A DNA stretch of 64,000 nucleotides. Origin: Phoenix dactylifera (taxonomy: Eukaryota; Streptophyta; Magnoliopsida; Arecales; Arecaceae). Under the pieces are notes generated by a model. It did not search any database and was not told the origin of the DNA. It worked only from the letters and a program-made list of their open reading frames with translations. How positions within the stretch are numbered: position 1 is the first letter of the stretch; each line of letters begins with the position of its first letter. Shown one piece after another: positions 63,150 to 64,000 of the stretch. The stretch covers positions 27,723,146 to 27,787,145 of the forward strand of contig NC_052399.1 of NCBI RefSeq assembly GCF_009389715.1, read 5' to 3'. The translations under genes and the position numbers were made by a program.

Positions 63150-64000
63150 TTCAAGAAAATTGTGCGATCAAATGGTGAATTCGTACGAAGAAAGATAAAT
63201 TCTGCAAGCCCTATCCAGTGTGGCATTGCATTGATAATATAATTAGTTAGGGTGACTTGGCAGGCGTGGGAGAGGAACCAACTCAAGTTTCTTTTTAAAC
63301 CTTTGAATAAGAAAATCATTGGCAGGCGTGGAGAGCCTCTTACCAGCAACAGTTATGGCCAAGATCTCCAACCACAATGTGGAAAAAAAAAAAAAAAAGA
63401 AGCAAGCCATGTACAAAGAACTCCACAGATGAATGTATGAAATTAATTGAAGCAACTCAATACAAAGACCGAGAACAATCAACTTGTAGTTATGTTGCCA
63501 AATACAACAGTAGAAAAGTATTTTATAGGCTTTATGGGGACTTCTAGTATATATATTCATATTAATTGCATCTAATTAAGACTGCATAGGAAAATGAGCA
63601 TACATTATAGGAAGATGTAAAGATAGATAAGTACATGGATATATTAATGATCCTTGTATGAATTTAAATTAATATGTATCTAGACCAAGGTTTGCCGGTG
63701 CCACGCTAGTACAATGTCGATACATACGAAATTTTTTTGGCATGCCGAGTATCGGTATACTACCCATATTAGGTACCAGTATCGAACCGGTCTGGTATGC
63801 TCCGTACCATCTAGTTTAGGCCAGTACGACATACCATAATCCAGCCTATTCCAAAACATCAACTTTACTAATTTCAACAAATAATTAGAAGACCAAGTAT
63901 CCCACTGCAATCCTAATGATGAGCCTTTTCCATCTGGAGTCCATCCAAGAAGGGGAGTACATGCAAGATTTGTCATTGTTAATCCTCTGATTAGTAGCTA
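63150..64000. other. Intergenic, no gene recognised
   Basis: Contains an A-run at 63381-63397. A stretch at 63670-63830 has repeated GGTAC/GTATCGGTA-type motifs, perhaps part of a dispersed repeat. Confidence 0.45.

Noticed and set aside
63670-63840. GGTAC/GTATCGG-rich stretch as a possible TIR element
   Set aside because: Too diverged and short to define ends or copies within this window.

Overview
The window is nuclear DNA of a monocot, most likely a palm (Arecaceae; oil palm or date palm are the closest fits). The signs are a FATB palmitoyl-ACP thioesterase whose protein closely resembles the oil-palm enzyme as I remember it, a plant-type exon/intron layout with long AT-rich introns, and typical monocot TRIM, MITE and LINE debris. 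All identifications are by eye and memory; no search was run. Nothing here looks bacterial, and there is no operon, CRISPR array or prophage.

Five host genes are supported by splice-consistent models. FATB (+, 6350-11253, six coding exons) makes palmitic acid in plastids. A 54-residue CYSTM/CADMIUM TOLERANCE 1-type gene (+, 23236-24781) has two exons. A chloroplast Fe superoxide dismutase (-, 34653-37971, eight exons) has all its metal ligands. A MUSTANG-type domesticated Mutator transposase (+, 46610-49742) has an N-terminal PB1 domain, a degenerate catalytic triad, a SWIM finger and a zinc knuckle. The 3' half of cytosolic ribosomal protein S3 (+, 60967-61992) lies downstream of a 100-N assembly gap; its 5' half is not in the window. 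They do unrelated jobs and share no pathway.

Three host genes are dead: a subtilase fragment (-, 14690-15640), a TMEM19/DUF92 (PGR-like) gene (-, 25792-29628) and an F-box gene (+, 32636-33926) that also carries a LINE 3' end.

The rest is repeats. 1.7-4.3 kb is a duplicated block whose ~145-bp tandem monomers seem to derive from a MITE ending in GGTTGTATCTTT; more members of that MITE lie at 13.2, 16.4, 17.3 and 31.9 kb. Two short LTR (TRIM) elements lie at 13.5-14.1 and 41.7-42.1 kb. A related pair of small hAT-like MITEs lies at 10.7 and 28.1 kb. A 1.1-kb TIR element is at 51.3-52.4 kb, and a Gypsy-type LTR element runs into the gap at 53.2-55.8 kb. A 2.58-kb long-TIR Mutator-like element with a perfect 9-bp target duplication sits inside the RPS3 intron (57090-59672). 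Five RNase H-bearing LINE 3' ends are scattered through the window. Long AT-rich stretches (18.2-22.9 and 29.8-31.8 kb) hold no recognisable gene.
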